Shown: positions 26,105-34,619, counted from the stretch's first letter. The stretch is DNA of 64,000 nt from Viridibacillus sp050279675 (GCF_050279675.1 NZ_JBNNUK010000003.1:124001-188000); one strand, 5' to 3'. Notes: generated by a model not told the origin, from the letters alone. Translations and numbers: made by a program.

Positions 26105-26941
26105 TCATATAGTTATATTAAACATCGATATTTCTGCAGGGTTCCAAAATCGAACTGGAATCCTCGTAGTCCCAATCCCACTATTCACATATAGATACTT
26201 ATTATTTTCTAGCTGATATAACCCTTTAGTGTATTTCTCTGCAAGCGGGGGCGTATATATGGGGCCAATCAATGGCACATCGACTTGTCCACCATGACTA
26301 TGCCCAGCAAGTGCTATATCAATATTGTCATACCCCACATCTTCTATAAGATCAGGTTGGTGTAGTATAAGGAGATTCGTACCCTGACTATTAATACCTG
26401 AATAAGCTTTTTGAATATCAGGATTTCCAAGCATTGCTTCATCCAACCCTATAATATTTATTACTTGTCCATTTTCAAGCTCAATTGCATCACTTTCATT
26501 TGTTAGTAACTTAAATCCAGATGCATTCATTATATCTTCATAAAACCTAACTCCACCACCTCCACGGTCATGGTTTCCCCATACTGCATAATTTCCATAT
26601 TTACTACGTAGTTTACCCAATATTGCACTTATTTTTGACCTATCTTCAAATTGAGAAGGTACATCCATTAAATCTCCTGTAAAAGCTATTACATCAGGTT
26701 GAAGTCCGTTAACTTTTTCTACAAGCTTCTCAAGTTGCTCTAGTGAATAGTTAGGTCCTAAATGCACATCTGAAAATTGTACTACCTTTAGCGTACTCTC
26801 TCCTCCTGATGTAAGTTCAAGCTCATATTCCTTTGTAACAAGACGTTTTGGTTCTATTTTAAATGAATATGTAACGATTCCCGCTACAACTATACTTAAT
26901 ACAATTACACATTTTATTATGATAAAAATTAACCTTTTCAT
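26105..26941 (-). CDS. Membrane-anchored metallophosphoesterase (YkuE/YaeI type)
   Basis: 278 residues. An N-terminal helix (about 3-25) anchors the protein. The catalytic domain shows all calcineurin-like motifs: FSDVHLG, FTGDLMD, WGNHD, and LAGHSHGGQ. The active site would face outside. YaeI/LpxH-like relatives cleave phosphodiester or pyrophosphate bonds, and the Bacillus homologue YkuE is an exported, wall-associated protein (family knowledge). ATG start but a weak ribosome site (GTAGTG). It lies upstream of the two-component genes in the same direction, with copy 2 of the shared element 119 bases before its ATG. Confidence 0.86.
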   Translation of the reverse strand: MKRLIFIIIKCVIVLSIVVAGIVTYSFKIEPKRLVTKEYELELTSGGESTLKVVQFSDVHLGPNYSLEQLEKLVEKVNGLQPDVIAFTGDLMDVPSQFEDRSKISAILGKLRSKYGNYAVWGNHDRGGGGVRFYEDIMNASGFKLLTNESDAIELENGQVINIIGLDEAMLGNPDIQKAYSGINSQGTNLLILHQPDLIEDVGYDNIDIALAGHSHGGQVDVPLIGPIYTPPLAEKYTKGLYQLENNKYLYVNSGIGTTRIPVRFWNPAEISMFNITI

Positions 26942-27059
26942 TTTTACACTACCATTCTACCTTGGATTAAACAGCTTCTAATCAAGGTTCATGCAGAGTT
27001 AATAGTATTTAAATGCTTTCCACACTTAAACTTTTTTCACCCTGCAAAGCTATTTTGAA

Positions 27060-27101
27060 TTAGACTAAGCCAAGTTTGTTACGCGAATGTTACAAAATAC
27101 T
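27060..27101 (-). promoter_or_regulatory. Candidate response-regulator element, copy 2
   Basis: Contains TGTAAC-ATTCG-CGTAAC (27094-27078) and ends in the palindrome TTAGTCTAA. 33 of 42 positions match the copy at 23973-24014, with the differences clustered in the six-base stretch before the palindrome. It is placed as an upstream control site of the metallophosphoesterase gene. It could instead be a small remnant of a duplicated kinase 3' end. Confidence 0.5.
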
Positions 27102-27140
27102 ATATTTTTTGTTGTACTCTCTTAATCCATCAAAAAATAC

Positions 27141-27184
27141 AAAAAAAGATAGGTAAGGCAAATACTCTTATGCCTTATCTATCC
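27141..27184 (-). terminator. Terminator of argF
   Basis: On the minus strand GATAGATAAGGCA and TGCCTTACCTATC form a stem with one mismatch, then seven T. Confidence 0.88.
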
Positions 27185-27240
27185 TTAATTTTGATAACAA
27201 AATTGCGTTCTTGAACTATTATATATTTCGAATTGAATAA

Positions 27241-28206
27241 TTATCCTAAAACCGAAGCCAATACAGCTTTTTGAGCATGAAGTCGATTTTCCGCTTGTTC
27301 GAAGATAAATGAGTTTGGTCCATCTATAACAGATGTCGCTACTTCCTCTTCACGGTGTGCTGGCAAGCAGTGTAAAAACATATAATCTGCTTTCGCATTC
27401 GCTACTAATGCATCGTTAATTTGGTAGTCTTTAAAGTCTGCTAATCGTTTTGAAGTTTCCTCTTCTTGACCCATTGAAGTCCATACATCTGTATAAATGA
27501 CATCAGCATCCTTCGCTGCTTCTGCTGGATCATATGTGAATGAAACCGTACTGCCATTTGCAGCCGCAATTTCAGCTGCTTTTTTCATGACCGCTTCACT
27601 TGGTTCATATTCTTTAGGTGTTGCTACAACAACATCCATTCCTACATGTGCAGCCGCTGCTACTAAAGAATGCGCTACGTTGTTTCCATCACCAATATAC
27701 GCAAGCTTTAAGCCCTTCACATAACCTTTTTCTTCTGCAATTGTTTCAAGGTCCGCAAGTGCTTGGCATGGATGCGCAAGGTCCGTTAAACCGTTAATAA
27801 CAGGAATAGATGCGTGTTCAGCCAGTTCTTTTACCATTTCATGTGAATTTGCACGAATCATAATACCATCTAAATAACCGGATAATACATGTCCTGTATC
27901 ATAAATAGATTCTCCACGTCCGATTTGTAAATCGCGAGCATGCATGAACATACCTTTACCACCCAGTTGATTCATACCTACTTCAAATGAAATACGCGTA
28001 CGTGTAGAATGCTTTTCGAAAATCATTCCCAACGTTTTCCCCTCTAATAACGGTGGACATTTGCCTTCTTTAGTTATTGTTTTTAGTTGAATGGATAAGT
28101 CCAGTAAGCCTTGTATTTCCTCACTTGTATAATCTATAAGTGAAATTAAATCTTTGCCTTTTAAGCTTTCTACTAATTTTAACTGCACTAATTCTAAAAG
28201 TTTCAT
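27241..28206 (-). CDS. argF: Ornithine carbamoyltransferase
   Basis: 321 residues. The carbamoyl-phosphate loop STRTR is at 67-71, HPCQALAD lies in the middle, a DVWTSMGQE ornithine-loop motif follows, and FLHCLPAHR with the active-site Cys lies near 279. It makes citrulline from ornithine and carbamoyl phosphate in arginine biosynthesis. It stands alone here, with its own promoter and terminator, not in an arg operon. The promoter contains an AT-rich stretch only weakly like an ArgR box. ATG after AAAGGGAG. The first ten residues (MKLLELVQLK) are longer than in typical ArgF, so a slightly later start is possible. Confidence 0.96.
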   Translation of the reverse strand: MKLLELVQLKLVESLKGKDLISLIDYTSEEIQGLLDLSIQLKTITKEGKCPPLLEGKTLGMIFEKHSTRTRISFEVGMNQLGGKGMFMHARDLQIGRGESIYDTGHVLSGYLDGIMIRANSHEMVKELAEHASIPVINGLTDLAHPCQALADLETIAEEKGYVKGLKLAYIGDGNNVAHSLVAAAAHVGMDVVVATPKEYEPSEAVMKKAAEIAAANGSTVSFTYDPAEAAKDADVIYTDVWTSMGQEEETSKRLADFKDYQINDALVANAKADYMFLHCLPAHREEEVATSVIDGPNSFIFEQAENRLHAQKAVLASVLG

Positions 28207-28244
28207 ATATGATCCGCTCCCTTTTGTTTTTATTGTTATTGACC

Positions 28245-28273
28245 ATTATACATATGCATAAATATTAAATCAA
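28245..28273 (-). promoter_or_regulatory. Sigma-A type promoter of argF
   Basis: On the minus strand TTGATT, 17 bases and TATAAT lie about 40 bases before the argF ATG. Confidence 0.72.
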
Positions 28274-28294
28274 ATGCATTTTTATGTCTTTTTC

Positions 28295-28334
28295 AAAAAA
28301 ATTAAACTCCTTTACTCATGTGAGCAAAGGAGCC
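28295..28334 (-). terminator. Terminator of the M42 aminopeptidase gene
   Basis: On the minus strand GGCTCCTTTGCTCA and TGAGTAAAGGAGTT pair, then AATTTTTTT follows, 12 bases after the stop. Confidence 0.82.
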
Positions 28335-28345
28335 TAATATAAATC

Positions 28346-29434
28346 TTATTCAAAGATAATTTTATCCACTGTTTCGCGGTCTAATTTCTTAATCACTTCA
28401 ATGATTAATTTGACTGTGTTTTCAAAGTCATCACGATGTAAAATCCCCGCATGTGAATGAATATAACGCGTTGCAATCCCGATTGATAATGATGGTACAC
28501 CATTAGCAGTTATGTGAATTGCACCTGCGTCTGTACCGCCTCCTGGAATGGCTTCATATTGGAACGGGATGCCATTTTCATTTGCAGTATCCACCACAAG
28601 ATCACGTATACCTTTATGTGCAATCATCGAAGCATCATAAATAATAATTTGTGGACCTGCACCAATCTTACTTGTCGATTCTTTTGATGTAATGCCTGGT
28701 GTGTCACCAGCAATACCTACATCAACTGCAAAACCGATGTCAGGTTGAATTTTATGCGTCGCTACTTTAGCTCCACGTAAACCGACCTCTTCTTGGACAA
28801 CACCACATCCGTAAACGATGTTCGGATGTTTTTCATCTTTTAGCCCTTTTAATACTTCAATTGCTATCGCACAGCCGATACGGTTATCCCATGCTTTAGC
28901 AAGTAAATGTTTTTCGTTTTTCATCACTGTAAATTCAAAATAAGGTACGACCATATCGCCAGGTAAGATACCCCATCCTTCTGCTTCATCTTTAGATGTA
29001 GCGCCGACGTCGATGAACATATCTGTAATTTGGAAAGGTTTGTTGCGTACTTCTGCTGGTAAAATATGCGGTGGTTTAGAACCAATTACACCAATAATCG
29101 TTTCACCTTTACGCGTAATGACTTGCACGCGTTGTGCTAACATTACTTGTGACCACCAACCACCTATTGTTTGGAATTTTAAGAAGCCTTTATCATCAAT
29201 TTGAGTGACCATGAAGCCAACCTCATCTAAATGGCCAGCTATCATAACTTTAGGACCGTTTGCATCGCCCACTTTTTCAGCGATTACTCCGCCTAAATTA
29301 TCACTATCCATTCTATCTGCGAAAGGAGCGATGTACTTTTTCATTACCTCGCGTGCTTCACGTTCGTTACCTGAAGCTGCGCGAGCGTCAGTTAGTTCTT
29401 TCAACATTTTTAAAGTCTCATCCAATTGTTGCAT
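28346..29434 (-). CDS. ysdC: M42 family aminopeptidase (YsdC-like)
   Basis: 362 residues, typical of the tetrahedral M42 peptidases. Dinuclear metal motifs are intact: AGHLDEVGFM near 70, AWDNRIGC, VQEEVGLRGA with the catalytic Glu, DVGIAGDTPG, and a late HSHAGI. These cytosolic enzymes trim short peptides from the N-terminus, with glutamyl or broad specificity. ATG after AGGAGG. In Bacillus subtilis ysdC lies beside ysdB and ysdA, as it does here. The dUTPase gene lies 71 bases upstream in the same direction. Confidence 0.9.
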   Translation of the reverse strand: MQQLDETLKMLKELTDARAASGNEREAREVMKKYIAPFADRMDSDNLGGVIAEKVGDANGPKVMIAGHLDEVGFMVTQIDDKGFLKFQTIGGWWSQVMLAQRVQVITRKGETIIGVIGSKPPHILPAEVRNKPFQITDMFIDVGATSKDEAEGWGILPGDMVVPYFEFTVMKNEKHLLAKAWDNRIGCAIAIEVLKGLKDEKHPNIVYGCGVVQEEVGLRGAKVATHKIQPDIGFAVDVGIAGDTPGITSKESTSKIGAGPQIIIYDASMIAHKGIRDLVVDTANENGIPFQYEAIPGGGTDAGAIHITANGVPSLSIGIATRYIHSHAGILHRDDFENTVKLIIEVIKKLDRETVDKIIFE

Positions 29435-29505
29435 TATTTCGACCTCCTAAATATTCGAATCTTTAACTATTATAATGCAATAATAGGCAATTTTCAAAAA
29501 ATATT

Positions 29506-29991
29506 TTAGTATCCGTTACGTTGACGCTCATAATTTTTTTCGTTTTTTGATACATACGCTCGCCCGATATCTTCGGCTGTAAAATCTAGTGCATCTGCTA
29601 GTGCACCGTATAAGATCCATGCTTCTTCATACTGCGCTCTCTCAGGCTTAAGGATAAAGTTTAATACCGCCCCTTCTGTCTGAATGAAGAGATCTGTCAA
29701 ATCTCCTTCACGGTTAGCTATTGGCCACTCTTCTAAATCATCGAAACCTTTCATAATACCTAATGACAATAAAAAGTGAATAGAATCCACGAACTCTTCT
29801 AAAATCACTGAACGCTCAGATGGTCCCTTTGTGCTCCAAAATTTAAAGCAACGCGTTTCATTTGCAAGTTCACCTAACTCAACAAGTAATGCTAACCCTT
29901 TTTCACGGAATACATCTTTTGTAATTTGTTGTGTTTCTTCGATAAATGCATCAAGTTGTTGTTGCATCGTAAAAAGTTTTTGTAAATTCAT
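29506..29991 (-). CDS. Dimeric all-alpha dUTP diphosphatase
   Basis: 161 residues from the ATG at 29991, seven bases after AGGAG. A longer frame to 30024 has no ribosome site. The dUTPase-2/MazG-like metal motif is seen as ELGELANETRCFKFW (about 40-55) and a second acidic helix ILEEFVDSIHFLLS. The enzyme cleaves dUTP to dUMP and pyrophosphate, keeping uracil out of DNA and feeding thymidylate synthesis. The family is often phage-linked, but here it sits in a core chromosomal setting between ysdC and ysdB. Single gene. Confidence 0.88.
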   Translation of the reverse strand: MNLQKLFTMQQQLDAFIEETQQITKDVFREKGLALLVELGELANETRCFKFWSTKGPSERSVILEEFVDSIHFLLSLGIMKGFDDLEEWPIANREGDLTDLFIQTEGAVLNFILKPERAQYEEAWILYGALADALDFTAEDIGRAYVSKNEKNYERQRNGY

Positions 29992-30075
29992 TATAATTCT
30001 CCTAACATTTTTGAAACTTTTCAATCTCTTCTATCGTATAGGAAAGAATAATGTTTGTACAAGGGGGAACTGTAG

Positions 30076-30453
30076 ATGTTTGTTCTCATTCGTGTTTTAT
30101 TAGTCGTGCTCATTTTATATGTTATGTATAAAGTCATTCGCTACTTTTTTAATCCAAAGCGAAAATTCGATGATGCGGTACAACGTAGAGGTTATTACTT
30201 CTATGATGATTCCAAAAATGCACGAAAGAACTTTTTTATTTCTTATAAAGGAGCTATATTTGAAGGTGAAAAATATCTAGGAACAGCTAACGACATATTA
30301 GAAGTCGTATCCATTTTCATAGATACAAAAAACGCAATGGAACTTCAAGGTTTAAAGAAAGATGATTTTCTTTTTTTAGAAAGTGAAATCCGTCGTCACT
30401 ATCCAAACGCAATAATTAGTTGGAAAAACCCAATAGAACAATTGATGAAGTAA
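30076..30453 (+). CDS. ysdB: YsdB-like membrane-anchored protein
   Basis: 125 residues. One N-terminal membrane helix (about 3-24) is followed by a soluble domain with RGYYFYDD and YKGAIFEGEKYLGT. It matches YsdB of Bacillus, which is linked to the sigma-W pathway; its mechanism is unclear. ATG after AAGGGGGAAC. It is divergent from the dUTPase gene, convergent with ysdA, and shares a bidirectional terminator with it. Family assignment is supported by position in the ysdA/ysdB/ysdC cluster. Confidence 0.82.
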   Translation: MFVLIRVLLVVLILYVMYKVIRYFFNPKRKFDDAVQRRGYYFYDDSKNARKNFFISYKGAIFEGEKYLGTANDILEVVSIFIDTKNAMELQGLKKDDFLFLESEIRRHYPNAIISWKNPIEQLMK

Positions 30454-30486
30454 AAAAGGACCGCCTTTTAAGACGGTCCCTTTTTT
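30452..30486. terminator. Bidirectional terminator between ysdB and ysdA
   Basis: AAAAAAGGACCG and CGGTCCCTTTTTT pair around a ten-base loop. It serves both converging genes. Confidence 0.9.
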
Positions 30487-30749
30487 CATTGATAAATAGC
30501 TAATGATATGACTGCATAAACAACCGCAATCGCTGGTAATCCAAAGACAAAGGAGGTATGTTGCGTTTTATGACGGAAAATGCGCATACCTATATACGAA
30601 CCGATTCCTCCTCCAAAAAGCGCAACAAGCCATAGCGTCCTTTCTCTAATACGCCATTCATGGTTAATAGCCTTTCGCTTATCATAACCCATTAAAACAA
30701 AGCCAATCGCAGACATTAGTAATATCCAATAAAGTATAATTGCACTCAT
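30486..30749 (-). CDS. ysdA: DUF1294 membrane protein (YsdA-like)
   Basis: 87 residues with three hydrophobic helices and the DUF1294 marks: GYDKRKAINHEWRIRE around 22-37 and GGGIGSYIGMRIFRHKT around 46-62. The family's function is unknown. ATG after AAGGAG. In Bacillus subtilis ysdA is next to rplT. In this genome about 10 kb (lysozyme, liv transporter, hmp-nsrR) separates them. Confidence 0.88.
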   Translation of the reverse strand: MSAIILYWILLMSAIGFVLMGYDKRKAINHEWRIRERTLWLVALFGGGIGSYIGMRIFRHKTQHTSFVFGLPAIAVVYAVISLAIYQ

Positions 30750-30779
30750 CTTATTCTCCTTCCAGAGAGATATTTTGTT

Positions 30780-30815
30780 GTAAAAAACACACAGTCTAGT
30801 TGCTGTGTGTTTTTA
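30780..30815 (-). terminator. Terminator of the GH25 lysozyme gene
   Basis: On the minus strand AAACACACAG and CTGTGTGTTT form a perfect stem with an eight-base loop, then a T run. Confidence 0.88.
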
Positions 30816-30858
30816 CTGATTATTACAATTATATATACTTATACGAATACTATACTAA

Positions 30859-32319
30859 TTATTTTGCTTTTACATAAGTTTTCTTCGCTGTAATATAATA
30901 ACCATTCGTTAATTTTAATCGTGGTGTTCCATTTGTTCCATATGCAATACTACTTACTTTGACAGTAGATCCCACTTCAATTGCTTTCCCTCTATTAGCA
31001 GCAGTAAAAGAAGTACCTTTATATTGGTAGACTTTCTTAGCAATTTTCACTTGTCCAGGGTTACTTGTCCAGTAATCATTATAGTTAGTTGGTAATTTCA
31101 ATACATAATCTTTATTCGCAGTGATATATGAGCCTGATGTTGTTTTTAATCTCGGTGTTCCATTCTTCGTATATTCAATATCTTTAATATTTAAGATAGT
31201 ATTTTTTTTGATACCTGATATTTTATTACTAGTTGTAAGATTTACACTCTTATATGCATTTAACCCTTTTTTCACAACAATAGTTTTCGGTACCGTTGTG
31301 TAGTATTGATCAATTTTACTTGTTACTTTTAACACAAATTTTTTATTTGCCGAGATATATTGACCATTTGTTAATTTTAATCGTGGTGTTCCATTTGTAG
31401 AGTTCACGATCCCTGAAACTGACACTATAGAATTCTTTTTTAATGCCGCTCCTTTATTTCCAGTGGAGAAATTTGGCGAACTATATGGATAAACAGTTTT
31501 CTTAACAACTACTTTTTTGGGGTTAGTTGTATAATACTCATCTTCCCCCGCTGTTTCAGCATCAGCTTCTTCAGTAAAGAAATCTAGTGGTGTATTTGGG
31601 CTTAATCGGTTTAAATCTACATAAGTTGATATACCCGGTACGATTCCCTTATCTGTATATTGCCATAAATTATAATTATAAGCTGGGGCCGTATTCGTAT
31701 TGTTATAACGTGGGATCCACACAAAATCAAATTTCGATGTATCAATATTTAAGTCTTCATATAAATGGTGCGCAATGTATACACCTATCTTTTTATCTGT
31801 TTTAGTACGTAGTTGCTTCACGTATGCATTGATAATTGTTCGCATACTTTCGCCAGATTTACTCGTATTTTCTTCAACATCTAATACATAAAAATTAGCA
31901 TCTTTACTAGCGCGGTTGTAAAAAGAATTCGCCTCTGCCTTCGCATCTTCAGAAGATTCTGCTAGGTTATATGAATATACGCCAAAAGGAACACCGTATT
32001 TTTGAGCACCAGCTTCATATTCTTTATGTTTAATATCTTCTAAGTTTGAACCGTATTGTGTGCGAATAATAGCAAGATCTAAATTCTTACTTGCTGTTGC
32101 CCAATCAATAGTTCCTTGCCATTTAGAAATATCTGCAATAACCGGCTCCGCAGAACGTAATCTCATATTAGAATCGACCTTCACATCAGGTTCGGTTTCC
32201 CACTTTGTTTTACTATCTGGATTAGCAGGTCCCAATTCATCTGCCGAAGTAATTTGCACGGCAAAAAAACTCACAGCGACTAAACATAATAACGCTGTTA
32301 TATAACGCAATTTTTTCAT
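30859..32319 (-). CDS. Secreted GH25 lysozyme (N-acetylmuramidase) with three C-terminal repeats
   Basis: 486 residues. The signal peptide cleaves near TSA-26. The GH25 domain (about 58-245) has Asp63 in ADISKWQG, the catalytic pair Asp147/Glu149 in LDVEE, and YVDLN near 235. Three repeats of about 70 residues follow (261-331, 338-408, 416-485), each ending with NGTPRLK, then YI(S/T)A and K. They look like DUF5776-type wall-binding modules. GH25 enzymes cut the beta-1,4 bond after MurNAc. The product is probably an autolysin or a weapon against other cells' walls. ATG after AAGGAG. Single gene with its own terminator. Confidence 0.92.
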   Translation of the reverse strand: MKKLRYITALLCLVAVSFFAVQITSADELGPANPDSKTKWETEPDVKVDSNMRLRSAEPVIADISKWQGTIDWATASKNLDLAIIRTQYGSNLEDIKHKEYEAGAQKYGVPFGVYSYNLAESSEDAKAEANSFYNRASKDANFYVLDVEENTSKSGESMRTIINAYVKQLRTKTDKKIGVYIAHHLYEDLNIDTSKFDFVWIPRYNNTNTAPAYNYNLWQYTDKGIVPGISTYVDLNRLSPNTPLDFFTEEADAETAGEDEYYTTNPKKVVVKKTVYPYSSPNFSTGNKGAALKKNSIVSVSGIVNSTNGTPRLKLTNGQYISANKKFVLKVTSKIDQYYTTVPKTIVVKKGLNAYKSVNLTTSNKISGIKKNTILNIKDIEYTKNGTPRLKTTSGSYITANKDYVLKLPTNYNDYWTSNPGQVKIAKKVYQYKGTSFTAANRGKAIEVGSTVKVSSIAYGTNGTPRLKLTNGYYITAKKTYVKAK

Positions 32320-32534
32320 ATCTATGTAGCTCCTTATGTATTTTATGGCTATTTTTTATAGCTTTGAAACAATCTAGTAATAGCCTACATAAGCATAACA
32401 AAGTCTTTATAACAAATTGAACACAACTTCAAATCATTTCCTTTACGAACTTTAAATTCTTTTAACAGTTATATATCATAACAGTTGCAAAATGTTATAT
32501 TTCACAAACAATAACAATGAATATAAAAGAAAAA

Positions 32535-32571
32535 CAATGAAAGGGAACTAGACTTCCCCTCCATTGTTTTG
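32535..32571. terminator. Terminator-like hairpin in the decayed zone
   Basis: CAATGAAAGGGAA and TTCCCCTCCATTG pair imperfectly, with T-rich sequence on both sides (TTTTGTTT on plus, TTTTTC on minus). On the minus strand it would lie just after the remnant reading frame. Confidence 0.5.
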
Positions 32572-32917
32572 TTTCTCCTAATACTATTATTGCTCATAAC
32601 TTTTATTTAGATTTATAGAATAGTCATTTGATAGTTTCAATTTCGGCAAAATCTCAACTACTAGAAGCATTAGTATATCCAAGATCCAAAATTCAAATGT
32701 CGTAAAGTTAAATTTATTAGCATTAATTTTTGAACGAATTGTGCTGCTGCCTCAAGTTCTTGATATAAATGCTAAAATTGTTTGTTTATCTTCAGGCATT
32801 GGTATTAAGCTAAACGTCGCTTCAATATCACTAGCAAATGATCTAACCTTCAAATATCTAGGATACTCTGGACAAAATAAACAAATTATTTTCTTAATTG
32901 GCCAATTCGCTATATAT

Positions 32918-32976
32918 AAAGAGGCTATATCAAAATGCCATTGAATAAATCAATGCCCCCTTGATATAGCCTCTTT
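32918..32976. repeat. Nested inverted repeat with 16-bp perfect arms
   Basis: AAAGAGGCTATATCAA (32918-32933) pairs exactly with 32961-32976. Inside, CATTGA and TCAATG form a second helix. The plus strand continues TTTCC. It could be a terminator or the end of a lost mobile element. Confidence 0.65.
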
Positions 32977-33097
32977 CCTATTTACAATCGTTTTATTCGA
33001 CTACTAATTTATATATTGACACCCGATTTATCTGTATTAATTTGTATTTTAAATTATCATTTATACTTGGTAGCTATGAAACTTAATATGGCTTTAT

Positions 33098-33814
33098 TTA
33101 AGCTCCTAAGTAGGCTTTTATGATTTTGTCGTCTTCTCTTAATACATCAGCTGTTTCATGCATAATAATTTGTGAGGTTTCAATTACGTATCCTCGATCT
33201 GCTAATTTTAAAGCAGCTTTGGCATTCTGTTCAATTAGTAAAATGGTTGTTCCTTGTTTACTTATTTCTCTAATATTTGTCATAATTTCTTGAACAATAA
33301 TTGGTGCTAAACCCATGGATGGTTCATCTAACATTAATAACTTTGGCTGTGCCATCAAACCACGGCTAATCGCCAACATCTGTTGCTCTCCCCCACTTAA
33401 AGTACCAGCCAATTGTTTTTGACGCTCTTTCAATCGAGGGAATAATTCAAAGGCTTTTTCAATACCTTCAGCTACGACTTTTTTATTTTTACGAACTGTA
33501 AACGCACCCAATTCAAGGTTTTCTAAAATAGTTAATCCCCCAAAAATTCTTCTTCCTTCTGGAACATGAATAATCCCTAGTTCTACTATACTATGAACCG
33601 ATTTTCCAACTATGTTTTCACCATTCCACAAAATTGAACCTTTTTTAGGAGTAATAATACCGGAAATTGTTTTAAGTGTCGTACTTTTTCCAGCTCCATT
33701 ACTCCCTAACAATGCAACAATTTCACCTTGACTGATTTCTATGTTTATATCCTTTAAGGCATGTATTTTTCCGTAGTAGGAGTTGATATTTTCTAGCTTT
33801 AAAAGTGGCTTCAA
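33098..33814 (-). CDS. livF: Branched-chain amino acid ABC transporter, ATP-binding protein LivF
   Basis: 238 residues. Walker A GSNGAGKST at about 36-44, the LSGGEQQML signature, LLMLDEPSMGL Walker B and a Q-loop fit the LivF branch of the HAAT importers. The start is TTG at 33814, whose TTGA overlaps the livG stop by four bases; AAAGGAGG lies seven bases upstream. It powers import together with LivG on the inner face of the membrane. Last gene of the livKHMGF operon. Confidence 0.94.
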   Translation of the reverse strand: MKPLLKLENINSYYGKIHALKDINIEISQGEIVALLGSNGAGKSTTLKTISGIITPKKGSILWNGENIVGKSVHSIVELGIIHVPEGRRIFGGLTILENLELGAFTVRKNKKVVAEGIEKAFELFPRLKERQKQLAGTLSGGEQQMLAISRGLMAQPKLLMLDEPSMGLAPIIVQEIMTNIREISKQGTTILLIEQNAKAALKLADRGYVIETSQIIMHETADVLREDDKIIKAYLGA

Positions 33815-34584
33815 ATAACTTCCTCCTTTCCTAAATATGCTTCAATTACCTTTGGATTTGTCAAAACAGATTCTGCAGTACCTTCCGCTATTTTCGTACC
33901 ATAATCAATTACAATTATATTTTCAGAAATTTCCTTGATTAATCCCATATCATGCTCGATCATTAAAACAGTGACATTAAATTCTTTTCTTATTTGATAA
34001 ATTAATTCAATTAACATTTGTTTTTCAGCAAAATTTAGTCCCGCCGCAGGTTCATCTAATAGCAGAAGCTTCGGCTGTGTAGCTAGGGCTCTCGCAATTT
34101 CTAAATAACGTTGTGCTCCATAAGGCAAATTTTTTGCTGCACGGTTGATATATTTATGTATTCCTACAAAATCAATGCATTTGAATGCTATTTCTTCAAT
34201 TAATTTTTCTTCAGTCTTTTGTGCTTTCGTATGGAATATAGAACCAATTAATGATTGTTTCGTTCGACTATGCATTCCTGATTTTACATTATCCAAAACA
34301 GACAAGTTAGGAAACAATCTTAAATTTTGGAATGTCCTAGTTAAACCAAGTTGTGTAATTTGACTTGGCTTTTTGTTTACAAGACTTATATCTTCTAATT
34401 CGATTTTCCCGCTTGTAGGAGTGTAAAATCCCGTAATCATATTAAATACTGATGTTTTACCGGCACCATTAGGACCTATGATACTGGAAATCGAATTCTC
34501 TTTAACTGTAAATGTTAAATCATTTACTGCTACTAACCCACCAAATTTAAGAGTAAGGTTTTCTACTTTCAATATATCTGTCAT
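33811..34584 (-). CDS. livG: Branched-chain amino acid ABC transporter, ATP-binding protein LivG
   Basis: 257 residues. Walker A GPNGAGKTS at about 37-45, LPYGAQRYLEIARAL in place of the LSGGQ signature (usual for LivG), and LLLLDEPAAGLN Walker B. The long insertion after the Q-loop (about 90-130) and the closing PKVIEAYLG motif are typical of LivG. ATG after GAGAGGAG. It pairs with LivF, which overlaps it by four bases. Gene order K-H-M-G-F as in other bacteria. Confidence 0.95.
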   Translation of the reverse strand: MTDILKVENLTLKFGGLVAVNDLTFTVKENSISSIIGPNGAGKTSVFNMITGFYTPTSGKIELEDISLVNKKPSQITQLGLTRTFQNLRLFPNLSVLDNVKSGMHSRTKQSLIGSIFHTKAQKTEEKLIEEIAFKCIDFVGIHKYINRAAKNLPYGAQRYLEIARALATQPKLLLLDEPAAGLNFAEKQMLIELIYQIRKEFNVTVLMIEHDMGLIKEISENIIVIDYGTKIAEGTAESVLTNPKVIEAYLGKEEVI

Positions 34585-34619
34585 GATAGGTAACTCCTCT
34601 CTATTGATGAATCTATTGT

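Larger units (their letters stand above)
26942..27240. other. Intergenic region upstream of the metallophosphoesterase gene
   Basis: 299 bases holding the leader and probable promoter of the metallophosphoesterase gene, the second copy of the 42-base element, and the argF terminator. No coding evidence. Confidence 0.6.
32320..33097. other. 778-base non-coding or decayed region
   Basis: The first 200 bases are the AT-rich upstream region of the lysozyme gene. Then comes a hairpin at 32535-32571. A minus-strand stretch at about 32588-32760 reads open but has no start and meets a stop upstream. A plus-strand ORF of 67 codons (32741-32944) has no ribosome site and ends inside a hairpin. I judge this to be a decayed gene or genes. 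No family could be recognised. Confidence 0.5.

Noticed and set aside
32741..32944. 67-codon plus-strand ORF in the decayed zone
   Set aside because: No ribosome site, no recognisable family, and its end is formed by a hairpin arm.
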